Part shown: piece by piece, positions 56,109 through 63,926 of the stretch
Layout: each line of letters starts with the position of its first letter
Numbering within the stretch: position 1 is the first letter of the stretch
Assembly: GCA_028278525.1 (NCBI GenBank)
Contig: JANQEE010000045.1
Coordinates: forward strand, 169,649 to 233,648
Direction of reading: 5' to 3'
DNA from: Minwuiaceae bacterium
GTDB taxonomy: Bacteria; Pseudomonadota; Alphaproteobacteria; Minwuiales; Minwuiaceae
Length of the DNA: 64,000 nt
Position numbers and translations under genes: made by a program
The notes under the pieces: generated by a model
The model's input: the letters and a program-made list of their open reading frames with translations, nothing else
What the model was told of the DNA's origin: nothing
Databases searched by the model: none

Positions 56109-57074
56109 ATGAGCCAAACGAAACCCAGAGTACTGGCGGCACGCCGGTTTCCGCCGAACGTGGAAGCACGGCTGACGCGCGACTACGACGCGACCCTGAA
56201 CCCGACGGACGAAATCTACAGCGCCGATGCCCTGGCGGCGGCGGCAGAAGGCCATGATGCCCTGCTGGTCGCCTCTTCGGAGAAGCTGACCGAGGAGGCC
56301 TTACAGCGCCTGCCCGACAGTGTCCGCATCGTCGCCACGTTCTCGGTCGGCTATGAGCATATCGACGTGGAAGCGGCGAAACGGCGCGGCATCACCGTAA
56401 CCAACACGCCGGACGTGCTGAACGACGCCACCGCCGACATCACCATGCTGTGCCTGCTGGGCGCCGCCCGCCGCGCCCACGAGGGCGAAACGCTGATCCG
56501 CAACGATGCCTGGGAAGGCTGGTACACCACCATGCTGCTGGGGGTGCACGTCACCGGAAAACGGCTCGGAATCCTGGGCATGGGCCGGATCGGCCGCGCC
56601 GTCGCCCGCCGCGCCCGGGGTTTCGATATGGAAATCCACTACTACAACCGCTCGCGGCTGAGTGCGGACCTGGAACAGGGCGCGACGTACCACGAGAAAC
56701 CGGAAGACCTGCTGCGAGTCAGCCAGTTCCTGTCGATCAACGCACCGTCGACGCCGGAAACCCGCAAGTTCCTCAACGCGGAACGGATCGCGCTGCTGCC
56801 GGACGGCGCCGTGGTGGTCAATACGGCCCGTGGCGACATCGTCGACGACGAGGCGCTGATCCAGGCCCTCAAATCCGGCAAGCTGGCCGCGGCGGGGCTG
56901 GACGTGTTCGACGGCGAGCCGAACCTGAATCCCGGCTATCGGTCGCTTGAAAACACCTTCCTGATGCCGCATCTGGGCAGCGCCACCCATGAGACGCGCG
57001 ACGCGATGGGTTTTTGTTGTCTAGACAACTTTGACGCGCATTTTTCGGGTAAGCCCTGCCCCACGGCGCTCTAA
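56109..57074 (+). CDS. D-2-hydroxyacid dehydrogenase (D-glycerate/glyoxylate reductase-like)
   Basis: A 321-aa NAD(P)-dependent enzyme. The ATG at 56109 has GAGGAGG five bases upstream. The nucleotide-binding motif is GILGMGRIGRAVA (about 153-165). The catalytic Arg lies in NTARGDIVDD, the Glu in DVFDGEPNLNP and the His in MPHLGSATHETR. The sequence is closest to glyoxylate/hydroxypyruvate reductases, but substrate choice cannot be fixed. It is followed by a strong terminator. Confidence 0.9.
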   Translation: MSQTKPRVLAARRFPPNVEARLTRDYDATLNPTDEIYSADALAAAAEGHDALLVASSEKLTEEALQRLPDSVRIVATFSVGYEHIDVEAAKRRGITVTNTPDVLNDATADITMLCLLGAARRAHEGETLIRNDAWEGWYTTMLLGVHVTGKRLGILGMGRIGRAVARRARGFDMEIHYYNRSRLSADLEQGATYHEKPEDLLRVSQFLSINAPSTPETRKFLNAERIALLPDGAVVVNTARGDIVDDEALIQALKSGKLAAAGLDVFDGEPNLNPGYRSLENTFLMPHLGSATHETRDAMGFCCLDNFDAHFSGKPCPTAL

Positions 57075-57116
57075 CGGCCAGCCGCACCGGGCAATCGTTG
57101 CCTAGCCCGATCGCCG

Positions 57117-57142
57117 AAAAAGCCCGGACTTCCGGGCTTTTT
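57117..57142 (+). terminator. Rho-independent terminator
   Basis: Perfect 11-bp arms AAAAAGCCCGG (57117-57127) and CCGGGCTTTTT (57132-57142) with a four-base ACTT loop, followed by CTTT. It lies 43 bases after the hydroxyacid dehydrogenase stop and just upstream of the sigma-54 promoter of the next gene. Confidence 0.93.
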
Positions 57143-57147
57143 CTTTA

Positions 57148-57163
57148 TGGCATGGAACTTGCT
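57148..57163 (+). promoter_or_regulatory. Sigma-54 (-24/-12) promoter
   Basis: TGGCATGGAACTTGCT matches the RpoN consensus TGGCAYGRNNNTTGCW at every defined position. It points toward the diguanylate cyclase start 54 bases downstream. No upstream activator site could be identified by eye. Confidence 0.85.
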
Positions 57164-57216
57164 GCTTCCTGCTTAGGAGGGTTCGTGTAGCCGAACGAGC
57201 GGCGTTAGGAAAGGGA

Positions 57217-57924
57217 ATGACGATGGCACCACCGATCGCAGCAACCGACATGCTGGCCCCCAATCCAGCCCTGTATACCGCCGACATGGTCAATCGGGTC
57301 ATGCGTCGGCTGGACGGCCAATCCCCGGTCATCGACGCCGAGCAGCGCGCCGTTATCGAGGAACTGCTCGCCTACGCGGCGAATGCCGAACAGCAGATCG
57401 CCGTTCAGCAGGCACGGATTACCTACCTGGAATCCCTGTCGATGACCGACGAGCTGACCGGCCTCGCCAACCGGCGCGGTTTCGAGCAGGCCCTGCAGCG
57501 CATCCTGTCGAGCGCCAGGCGCTACGACGAGACCGGCGTGGTGGCGTTCATCGACCTGGACCGGTTCAAGCACATCAACGATACGCTGGGCCATGAAGCC
57601 GGCGATCTGGTGCTGCGTCACGTCGCCGCTCTGCTGGCCGACAACATCCGCATGACCGATACGGTGGCGCGGATGGGCGGCGACGAATTCGTCGTCCTGC
57701 TGACACGCACCGACGCCGAGAACGGCAAGAAGCGCGCGGCAACCCTGCAGCGCCTGCTGAACCAAAGCCGGCTTACCTATCAGGGCCGCGATATTCGGAT
57801 CCAGGCGAGCTTCGGCGTTCAGGCCTACGACGGAAGCACCGACATGGCTGACCTGCTACGCCGGGCCGACCGGGCAATGTATCGCAACAAGCAGCGGTCG
57901 AACGTTACGCCGTTGAATCGGTAG
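57217..57924 (+). CDS. GGDEF diguanylate cyclase with inhibitory site
   Basis: A 235-aa cytoplasmic protein. Residues 1-70 form a short helical region with a likely coiled coil (QRAVIEELLAYAANAEQQIAVQQARITYLESLSMTDELTG overlaps its end). The GGDEF domain spans about 72-230, with ARMGGDEFVVLL carrying the active GGDEF and an inhibitory RxxD (RMTD) five residues upstream. It lacks any recognisable sensor domain. AGGAAAGGGA precedes the ATG. The sigma-54 promoter upstream suggests activation through an enhancer-binding protein, perhaps linked to flagella, polarity or nitrogen status. Confidence 0.92.
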   Translation: MTMAPPIAATDMLAPNPALYTADMVNRVMRRLDGQSPVIDAEQRAVIEELLAYAANAEQQIAVQQARITYLESLSMTDELTGLANRRGFEQALQRILSSARRYDETGVVAFIDLDRFKHINDTLGHEAGDLVLRHVAALLADNIRMTDTVARMGGDEFVVLLTRTDAENGKKRAATLQRLLNQSRLTYQGRDIRIQASFGVQAYDGSTDMADLLRRADRAMYRNKQRSNVTPLNR

Positions 57925-58060
57925 GGGGTGCCGAGCCCCGCGGCCGGCCTTCGACACACAAGGGTTAGGCCTCGGCGAGCTCAGCCAATCATCCGGCCGG
58001 TCATCAGCTCAGTTTCACGGCCTGTGCCCTACCTGCGGAGGCTGAGTGCCCGCGCCATGG

Positions 58061-58140
58061 ATGCTCGGATCAAGTCCGAGCATGACGGTTGTGTGTTAGT
58101 CGACGCTTCCCTGCCCGTCGCCCTCGGACTTGATCCGAGG
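58061..58140. repeat. Paired short inverted repeats (CTCGGAtcaaGTCCGAG type)
   Basis: Two short hairpins share one core: ATGCTCGGA (58061-58069) with TCCGAGCAT (58075-58083), and CCTCGGA (58122-58128) with TCCGAGG (58134-58140). The second has CTTGA where the first has TCAAG, so it is the same unit in inverse orientation. Together they look like the two ends of a short palindromic element of the type scattered in alphaproteobacterial genomes. Confidence 0.7.
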
Positions 58141-58180
58141 GCCTATGCCACCGCCAACTCAATCCTCCTTTGGACCGGCT

Positions 58181-58265
58181 GTCATCGCGAGGCGCGCAGC
58201 GCCGTGGCGATCTCGGGAAGGGGGAGCCCGGCCCATCGAGATTGCTTCGCTTCGCTCGCAATGAC
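58181..58265. repeat. Palindromic intergenic repeat with GTCATYGCGAG ends
   Basis: The ends GTCATCGCGAG (58181-58191) and CTCGCAATGAC (58255-58265) are near-complementary, and the interior holds GAGATTGCTTCGCTTCGCTCGCAATGAC, so the right side can also fold locally. This matches a family of palindromic repeats I know to be widespread in intergenic DNA of alphaproteobacteria. It is non-coding. Confidence 0.75.
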
Positions 58266-58288
58266 GGCAACGATCGGCCTTAAAACCG

Positions 58289-59158
58289 CTAAGCGGAACC
58301 GTCGAGGCTGAGCAGCGGGCCGTAGAGGTCCGGGCGGCGGTCGCGGAACAGGCCCCAGGACGCACGCTGTAAGCGGAGCTCTTCCAGGTCGAACATCGCG
58401 GTGATCACGGCTTCGTCGCGGTCGTTGGCCTCGGCGACGATTTCGCCCTGCGGGCCGGCGATGAACGAGGTGCCGTAGAAGGTGATCTCGGTCGTATCGC
58501 CCGCTTCCCGGCCGATCCGGTTGGAGGCGACCAGCGGCATCAGGTTGGCGCCGGCATGGCCCTGCATCACGCGGCGCCAGTGGTGGCGCGAATCCAGGTC
58601 GGCGTCCTGCGGTTCGGAGCCGATCGCCGTCGGGTAGAGCAGGAAATCGGCGCCCTGTAAGGCCATCGCCCGCGCCGCCTCCGGAAACCACTGGTCCCAG
58701 CAGACCGCACAGCCGACGCGGCCAAAGGCGGTATCCCAGACCCGGAAACCGGTGTCGCCGGGATTGAAGTAGAACTTCTCTTGATAGCCGGGCCCGTCCG
58801 GGATGTGCGCCTTGCGGTATAGGTCGAGTTGCCGGCCGTCCGCGTCGATCACGATCAGCGAGTTGTAGTAGGCGGCGTTCGACCGTTCGAAGAAGCTGAA
58901 CGGCAGCACCACACCGAGCTCGGCGGCCAGTCGGCTCATCCGCTGCAGGGTCGGATGGCCGTCGGCCGGCTGGGCCAGGGCGAACAGATCCTGGCGCTGG
59001 TCCTGGGGAAAGTAAGGCGTTTCGAACAGTTCCTGGATCAGGACGACGTTGGCGCCGGCCCCGGCGGCCTGGCGCACCAGACCCTCGGCCTTGGCGATGT
59101 TCGCTTCACGGTCCGCTCCACAGGCCATCTGCGTGGCCGCCAGTGTCACCTGAGTCAT
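58289..59158 (-). CDS. aguB: N-carbamoylputrescine amidase
   Basis: A 289-aa nitrilase-fold amidase that converts N-carbamoylputrescine to putrescine, CO2 and ammonia. The catalytic triad is Glu43 (IQELFETPYF), Lys116 (YRKAHIPDGPGYQEK) and Cys153 (CWDQWFPEAAR), and the whole region matches the AguB type. Start at 59158, chosen because upstream residues are not conserved. It lies 13 bases after the aguA gene's stop in the same direction. Confidence 0.95.
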   Translation of the reverse strand: MTQVTLAATQMACGADREANIAKAEGLVRQAAGAGANVVLIQELFETPYFPQDQRQDLFALAQPADGHPTLQRMSRLAAELGVVLPFSFFERSNAAYYNSLIVIDADGRQLDLYRKAHIPDGPGYQEKFYFNPGDTGFRVWDTAFGRVGCAVCWDQWFPEAARAMALQGADFLLYPTAIGSEPQDADLDSRHHWRRVMQGHAGANLMPLVASNRIGREAGDTTEITFYGTSFIAGPQGEIVAEANDRDEAVITAMFDLEELRLQRASWGLFRDRRPDLYGPLLSLDGSA

Positions 59159-59171
59159 TCGCTTGGCTCCC

Positions 59172-60206
59172 TTAACCGAACGGATCGCCGGCCGGCTGCT
59201 GCTGCGTGATGCAGTGGATGCAGCCGCCGCCGACGACAATGTCGGAGCCGGACACCTGCACCACGTCACGGTCCGGGAACAGCTTGTCGAGAACAGCGCG
59301 GGCCTTGGCGTCTTCCGGATCTTCGAAGCCGGGCATCACGATGCCGCCGTTCGCGATGTAGAAATTGGCGTAGGAAAGCGCCTGCCGGACCCCGTTCGGA
59401 TTCTCGCGCCGGGCCGGCTGCGGCAGTTCGACGACCTCGATCTCACGGCCCGCCGCATCGCGGCTGCCCCGCAGGCGGGCGACGTTGTCCTGCATGATCC
59501 GGTGGTTGGGATCCACCGGATCGGCCGGCATGGTCGCCACCACGACGCCGGGCTTAACGAACGCCGCGACATTGTCGACATGGCCGTCGGTCTCGTCGTC
59601 CTCCAGCCCCTCGCCCAGCCAGATCACCTTGCGGATGCCGAGGAAGTGCATCAGATGCTCCTCGATCTCGCCGCGGCTGAGCAGCGGATTGCGGTTCGGA
59701 TTGAGCAGGCATTGTTCGGTCGTGATCAGGGTGCCGGCGCCGTCGACGTGGATCGACCCACCCTCGAGGACGAGCGGCGCCCGGAAGCAATCGGCTTCCA
59801 GATGGTCCAGCACTTCTTCCGCCAACCTGGCATCGTTGTCATAGCCCGGCAGGTTGTCGCCCCAGACGTTGAACTGCCAACTGACGCCGGCTACCGCGCC
59901 CTTGCCGTCGACCACGAAGGTCGGGCCGGTGTCCCGCGTCCAGGAATCGTCGATCGGCAGCGGCAGCACGTCGATGCCGGGGCCGCAGGCGAGCGAGGCT
60001 TCCGCCACCTGATCCTGCCGGGCGACCATGGTCACCGGTTCGAACTCAGCGATGGCGCGCGCGACCTCGGCATAGGCGACCTGGGCGGCCATCATGCCGT
60101 CGCCCCACAGAGCCGCGCGGCAGGGCCAGGCCATCCAGCAGCGGGCGTGCGGTTCCCACTCGGCGGGCATAAAGAAGCCGCGGTCGATCGGGGTGTCCGC
60201 GCTCAC
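59172..60206 (-). CDS. aguA: Agmatine deiminase
   Basis: A 344-aa enzyme converting agmatine to N-carbamoylputrescine. It begins at a GTG (60206) that overlaps the stop of the upstream cyclase gene. Motifs: FFMPAEWEPHARCWMAWP, IDDSWTRDTGPTF, EGGSIHVDGAGTLITTEQCLLN, DDETDGHVDN and the active-site Cys332 in GGGCIHCITQQQP. The usual Asn at the first Cys of that motif (GGGNIHC) is Cys329 here. Functions with aguB in putrescine synthesis from arginine. Confidence 0.95.
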   Translation of the reverse strand: MSADTPIDRGFFMPAEWEPHARCWMAWPCRAALWGDGMMAAQVAYAEVARAIAEFEPVTMVARQDQVAEASLACGPGIDVLPLPIDDSWTRDTGPTFVVDGKGAVAGVSWQFNVWGDNLPGYDNDARLAEEVLDHLEADCFRAPLVLEGGSIHVDGAGTLITTEQCLLNPNRNPLLSRGEIEEHLMHFLGIRKVIWLGEGLEDDETDGHVDNVAAFVKPGVVVATMPADPVDPNHRIMQDNVARLRGSRDAAGREIEVVELPQPARRENPNGVRQALSYANFYIANGGIVMPGFEDPEDAKARAVLDKLFPDRDVVQVSGSDIVVGGGCIHCITQQQPAGDPFG

Positions 60207-61447
60207 GACGCAGGCATCCGAACGGTGAACAGATCCTGCGCCTCGCGCACGCCGCGCAGCGTATGCCGGCCGACCGATTCCAGGCGGCCGCCGCAGCCAT
60301 TTCCTGTCTCATTAAAACTATTCGAAATCAATAGATTGACATCCAGTTTTTCACAAAGCGCTTCAATTCGGCTCGCCTCGTTCACAGCCGGTCCGATTAC
60401 GGTGAAGTCGAGCCGGTTTGCCGACCCTACATTGCCGTACAACACCTCGCCCATATGCAGCGCGATGTCGAGATCCATGACCGGCGCGCCGGCAGCCGTT
60501 CGAGCCCGGTTCATTTCATCGACGCCTTTCAGGGCGTCGCCGGCAGCGGCCAGCGCGGTCTCGCAAACCGCCGCGGCGTCGCCGCCGTCCAGCGCGAACG
60601 TCGCCAGCAGACCATCGCCGAGGAACTTAAGCACCTGGCCGCCGCGTGCTTCGACCGGCGTCGCGATGCGGTCGAGATAGTCATCCAACATGGTAACCAG
60701 ATCGTTACGCGGCACCGTATCCGCAAGACGCGTAAAGCCGCGCAGATCGGCATAGAACAGGACGGCGCTGACAGCCTGGACGGAGCCACGCAGGATCTCG
60801 CCGCGCAAAACCCGGTCGCCCGCGTCCCCGCCCAGATAGGTGCCGACGACGGACTCGGCGATCTCCCGCGTTACGGTCGATTTGACGGCCAAGGCAAACA
60901 AGGGCAGCAACCCTTCCAGCCGGTCGAACGCGACCGCGCCGAAGCCGTCGGCCCGGTCGGTGGTCCATGTGGTCATCACCCCGAACTGGCCGCGGTCATT
61001 GATTTCCGTCGACCAGCCGAGCAGAAAACCGCGCCCGTACCATTCGGTCATGCCGGCGTCACGGAAATCCCGGAAGATCGGAAATTCGGGCTCATCGCTT
61101 TCCTGGTCCAGCCGCCGCCGCATCTGGAAAATGCCCCGCTCCAGCATGTATTGGATCGGGCTCATCAGAAAATCGGGGCGGTCGCCTTCCTGGTGGGTGA
61201 AGCTGTCGCTGGTCTGCAGCCCGACGTCGCGGCGCCAGACGTGGTTGTAGCCACGCACCTGCGGGTGCAGCGTTTCCATGCCGAGATTGCCACGCACCAC
61301 CGGAACGCCGGCGTCGTTCAGCCGTTCGCCGAACCCGACGAGCAGGTCCGGGGTTTTGACGCCCTTCAGACCAGCCTCCGCCAGCCAGGTTGCGATTTCG
61401 CGATCTTTCAGAAACTCAGCGTCGGTTTGCATGCCGCGGTCGGGCAT
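60203..61447 (-). CDS. Class III adenylate/guanylate cyclase
   Basis: A 414-aa soluble protein. The first about 200 residues form an unfamiliar sensor-like region (RGYNHVWRRDVGLQTSDSFTHQEG; FRDFRDAGMTEWYGRGFLLG), and residues 220-410 the cyclase domain with both metal Asp residues in LFYADLRGFTRL and FLGDGLLATF. The substrate-selecting residues cannot be judged with certainty. ATG at 61447 has GGAG seven bases before it (GTG at 61459 possible). It is the first gene of the aguA/aguB unit and overlaps aguA by four bases, an unusual link between cyclic-nucleotide signalling and polyamine synthesis. Confidence 0.88.
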   Translation of the reverse strand: MPDRGMQTDAEFLKDREIATWLAEAGLKGVKTPDLLVGFGERLNDAGVPVVRGNLGMETLHPQVRGYNHVWRRDVGLQTSDSFTHQEGDRPDFLMSPIQYMLERGIFQMRRRLDQESDEPEFPIFRDFRDAGMTEWYGRGFLLGWSTEINDRGQFGVMTTWTTDRADGFGAVAFDRLEGLLPLFALAVKSTVTREIAESVVGTYLGGDAGDRVLRGEILRGSVQAVSAVLFYADLRGFTRLADTVPRNDLVTMLDDYLDRIATPVEARGGQVLKFLGDGLLATFALDGGDAAAVCETALAAAGDALKGVDEMNRARTAAGAPVMDLDIALHMGEVLYGNVGSANRLDFTVIGPAVNEASRIEALCEKLDVNLLISNSFNETGNGCGGRLESVGRHTLRGVREAQDLFTVRMPAS

Positions 61448-61525
61448 CGGCAGCTCCACTGGTCAACCGCTCGCCATCTTACCGTCTGTAGCACCGATTG
61501 TGCCGCTTATCATGAAGGCAATGCG

Positions 61526-62467
61526 CTATCGATTGGGTCGAAGAACCGCCTTCACCGTCGAAAAATCGCCGTCGAGATACCCGGCCAGCAACGGTTCGAC
61601 CTCGGAGAACGACAGGTTCGTCACCCATTCGGCGGAGCATCGTGCAGCGAGCCCGATAGCCCTTACGAACTGCTGTTTCGAATAGACGAAGGACCCGACG
61701 ATCCGCTTCTGACTCCGAATAAGCTCGCCGGCATCGACCTCGAGACCCGGCGACGCGAACCCCAAGAGAACGCAGGTTCCTCCCTTGCGGGTCAGGGCAA
61801 CCGCCGTTTGTCTGGCCGCCGCGGATCCGACGGTGTCGAACACGACATCGTAGGTTCCGGCGAGGTGGGTTTCGGTGGCGCTCGCGCCCAGCTCCGCCGC
61901 CGCTCGCAGTCGGCTGCTCGAAAGGTCGGACACGGCGACGGCGACGCAGCCGGATTCCGCTGCACAGGCCACCAGCCCCAACCCAAGCCCGCCCGCGCCG
62001 ACGATCGCGACCCTGGTGTCGCGATCCGCTCCGGAACGCTCCCATGCGTTCACCGCGTTGGCGAAGGGTTCCACGAACGCCGCCTGCTCCCAGACCAAAT
62101 CGTCCGGCAGTTCGACCAGGGCCTTTGCCGGCACCGCGGCCTTCTGCGCAAAACCGCCGTCGCTTTGGACACCTATCAGCGCCCAACCGTCGCACAATTG
62201 GCACTCACCGCGGCGACAGTCGTCGCATTTTCCGCAGCTTTGCAGAGGGAATACCGCAACGCGCCGTCCGCCGGGATCGGTGCCTGCGATGCCATGACCC
62301 ATTACGTTCGGCAGGTTACGCATGCCCGGATTGTTGTAGGCCAGATACTCGCTGCCGCCGATGCCGGCGACCTCGACATCGATCAAAACTTCATCGGCCG
62401 CCGTGTCAGGTGTGTCGATATCCGAGAGCGATAACCGCCGCTCGCCTTCCAATAGCAACGCTTTCAA
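61526..62467 (-). CDS. Medium-chain dehydrogenase lacking usual catalytic zinc ligands
   Basis: A 313-aa alcohol-dehydrogenase-fold protein. I chose a TTG start at 62467 because it gives MKALLLEGERRLSLSDID, with AAGGA seven bases upstream. The structural zinc cysteines are intact (Cys78, Cys81, Cys84, Cys92 in CGKCDDCRRGECQLC). The catalytic zinc site is not: GICGSD reads GIGGSE (Gly37 for Cys), and GHE reads GHG (Gly59 for Glu), while His58 is kept. The NAD(P) motif IVGAGGLGLGLVA is normal. A different metal or a non-zinc mechanism is likely. It is divergent from the RidA gene. Confidence 0.85.
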   Translation of the reverse strand: MKALLLEGERRLSLSDIDTPDTAADEVLIDVEVAGIGGSEYLAYNNPGMRNLPNVMGHGIAGTDPGGRRVAVFPLQSCGKCDDCRRGECQLCDGWALIGVQSDGGFAQKAAVPAKALVELPDDLVWEQAAFVEPFANAVNAWERSGADRDTRVAIVGAGGLGLGLVACAAESGCVAVAVSDLSSSRLRAAAELGASATETHLAGTYDVVFDTVGSAAARQTAVALTRKGGTCVLLGFASPGLEVDAGELIRSQKRIVGSFVYSKQQFVRAIGLAARCSAEWVTNLSFSEVEPLLAGYLDGDFSTVKAVLRPNR

Positions 62468-62680
62468 TACTCGTTCCTTCGTCTCTGCTGCCGTTCGCAT
62501 CGGAGGATAGATGCTCCAGACACAAGCAGAAATACCGCTTTGGCAGAAAGATGCTCCGCGGGCCGCGCGCAACATGTCGTGACCTGGCGCAGGAATGGCG
62601 AATTGCGGATTGCCCGGACCATGACGGCGACTAAACTGAGCGCCGTCTGAAAACGCCGCGCGATTTAAGGAGCAATCAAT

Positions 62681-63148
62681 ATGGCCGGAGAGATTGACGC
62701 CCGACTGAAGGAATTGGATATCGAGTTGCCGAACGCCGCCGCCCCGGCCGCGAACTATGTACCCTTTGTCGTCAGCGGCAATCAGGTCTTCGTATCCGGC
62801 CAGATTCCGTTCTGGAACGGCGAACTCAAATTCGTCGGCAAGGTCGGCGTCGACTTCAGCATGGAGGAAGGCCAGGACGCCGCGCGAACCTGTGCGCTGA
62901 ACATCATCGCCCAGGTGCGCGAGGCGTGCGGCGGCGACCTGGACCGGGTCAAAAGGTGCGTCAAGCTGGGCGGCTTCGTCAATTGCCGCGAAGACTTCAC
63001 CGACCAGCCGGAGGTGATCAACGGCGCCTCCAACCTGATGGTCGACGTGTTCGGCGACAAGGGCCGGCATGCCCGCTTCGCGGTCGGCACCAACGTGCTG
63101 CCGAGAAACGTCGCGGTAGAGGTCGACGCGGTGTTCGAGATCGAATGA
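62681..63148 (+). CDS. RidA-family protein (YjgF/YER057c/UK114 superfamily)
   Basis: A 155-aa protein related to RidA enamine/imine deaminases, of the variant form in which NYVPFVVSGNQVFVSGQIP opens the fold and NVAVEVDAVFEIE closes it. The Arg in RHARFAVGTNVLP lies near the position used for substrate binding in RidA. AAGGAG is nine bases before the ATG. Its stop overlaps the start of the next gene. It may protect against reactive intermediates, but the precise activity of this subgroup is unknown. Confidence 0.88.
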   Translation: MAGEIDARLKELDIELPNAAAPAANYVPFVVSGNQVFVSGQIPFWNGELKFVGKVGVDFSMEEGQDAARTCALNIIAQVREACGGDLDRVKRCVKLGGFVNCREDFTDQPEVINGASNLMVDVFGDKGRHARFAVGTNVLPRNVAVEVDAVFEIE

Positions 63149-63882
63149 CACCGGCTCCGCCGTGGCTGCTGGAGCGGCCGTTCGCCCACCGCGGCCTGCA
63201 CAACGCCGAACGCGGCGTGCCGGAAAACTCGCGCGCGGCGTTTCGGGCCGCGATGGAGCGTGGCTACGGTATCGAACTGGACCTTCAGGTGTCAGGCGAC
63301 GGCATCGCGATGGTGTTCCACGACGAGGATTTACAGCGGCTGGCGGGCGAGTCCGGTCTGGTGCGCGAGACCACCGCCGAACGCCTGGGCCGCTGCCGCC
63401 TGCTGGGCACCGAGGAAACCATCCCGACGCTGGCAGAGGTTCTGGACCTGGTCGCCGGCTGCACGCCGCTGATGCTGGAACTGAAGAGCGAAACCGGCGA
63501 TATCGGCCCGCTAGAGGCAGCGACCTGGTCCGTGCTGAAACGCTATCACGGTCCCTATGTGGTGAAGTCCTTCAACCCCTACTCCATGGGCTGGTTCGCA
63601 AGCCATGCGCCACGCGTGCCGCGGGGACAGGTCGCGGCCCGGGCCGAAGACCGCGGCCAAGGGACGACGGCGCAGGATATCGCTTTGGAGCGGCTACAGT
63701 ATCGCCATGTCAGCAGGCCCTGTTTCATCTCCTACAACGTGCACGACCTGCCGTTCTGGGCACCGCTTCGGGCGCGGCGCCAGGGACTGCCGCTGCTGGT
63801 CTGGACCGTCCGCACGGAGGCCGACCGCCGCACCGCGGCGACCTATGCGGACAACATCGTGTTCGAGGGTTTTACCCCTTAG
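63145..63882 (+). CDS. Glycerophosphodiester phosphodiesterase
   Basis: A 245-aa TIM-barrel phosphodiesterase. The catalytic HRG (AHRGLHN), the metal ligands in GIELDLQVSGDG and VFHDEDLQRL, and the second His are present. It has no signal peptide, so it is predicted to be cytosolic and to act on glycerophosphodiesters. It overlaps the RidA-family gene by four bases. The stop is followed by a hairpin terminator and the second copy of the 74-bp palindrome. Confidence 0.92.
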   Translation: MTPAPPWLLERPFAHRGLHNAERGVPENSRAAFRAAMERGYGIELDLQVSGDGIAMVFHDEDLQRLAGESGLVRETTAERLGRCRLLGTEETIPTLAEVLDLVAGCTPLMLELKSETGDIGPLEAATWSVLKRYHGPYVVKSFNPYSMGWFASHAPRVPRGQVAARAEDRGQGTTAQDIALERLQYRHVSRPCFISYNVHDLPFWAPLRARRQGLPLLVWTVRTEADRRTAATYADNIVFEGFTP

Positions 63883-63891
63883 TGTCTGTCC

Positions 63892-63916
63892 AAAAATGCG
63901 TCTCGCGACGCATTTT
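63892..63916 (+). terminator. Hairpin after the phosphodiesterase
   Basis: Arms AAAATGCGTC (63893-63902) and GACGCATTTT (63907-63916) are exact complements with a TCGC loop. The stem is AT-flanked and the T-run is part of the right arm. It lies 11 bases after the stop and is a plausible terminator. Confidence 0.7.
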
Positions 63917-63926
63917 CGAGTGCCCA

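Larger units (their letters stand above)
57925..58288. other. 364-base convergent intergenic region filled with repeats
   Basis: The gap between the diguanylate cyclase and aguB has no credible gene. Its right half is made up of the two inverted-repeat elements annotated separately (58061-58140 and 58181-58265). The left 130 bases show nothing recognisable apart from a moderate GC-rich stretch. A short AACGATCG...AAGCGG tail leads to the aguB stop. Confidence 0.7.
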
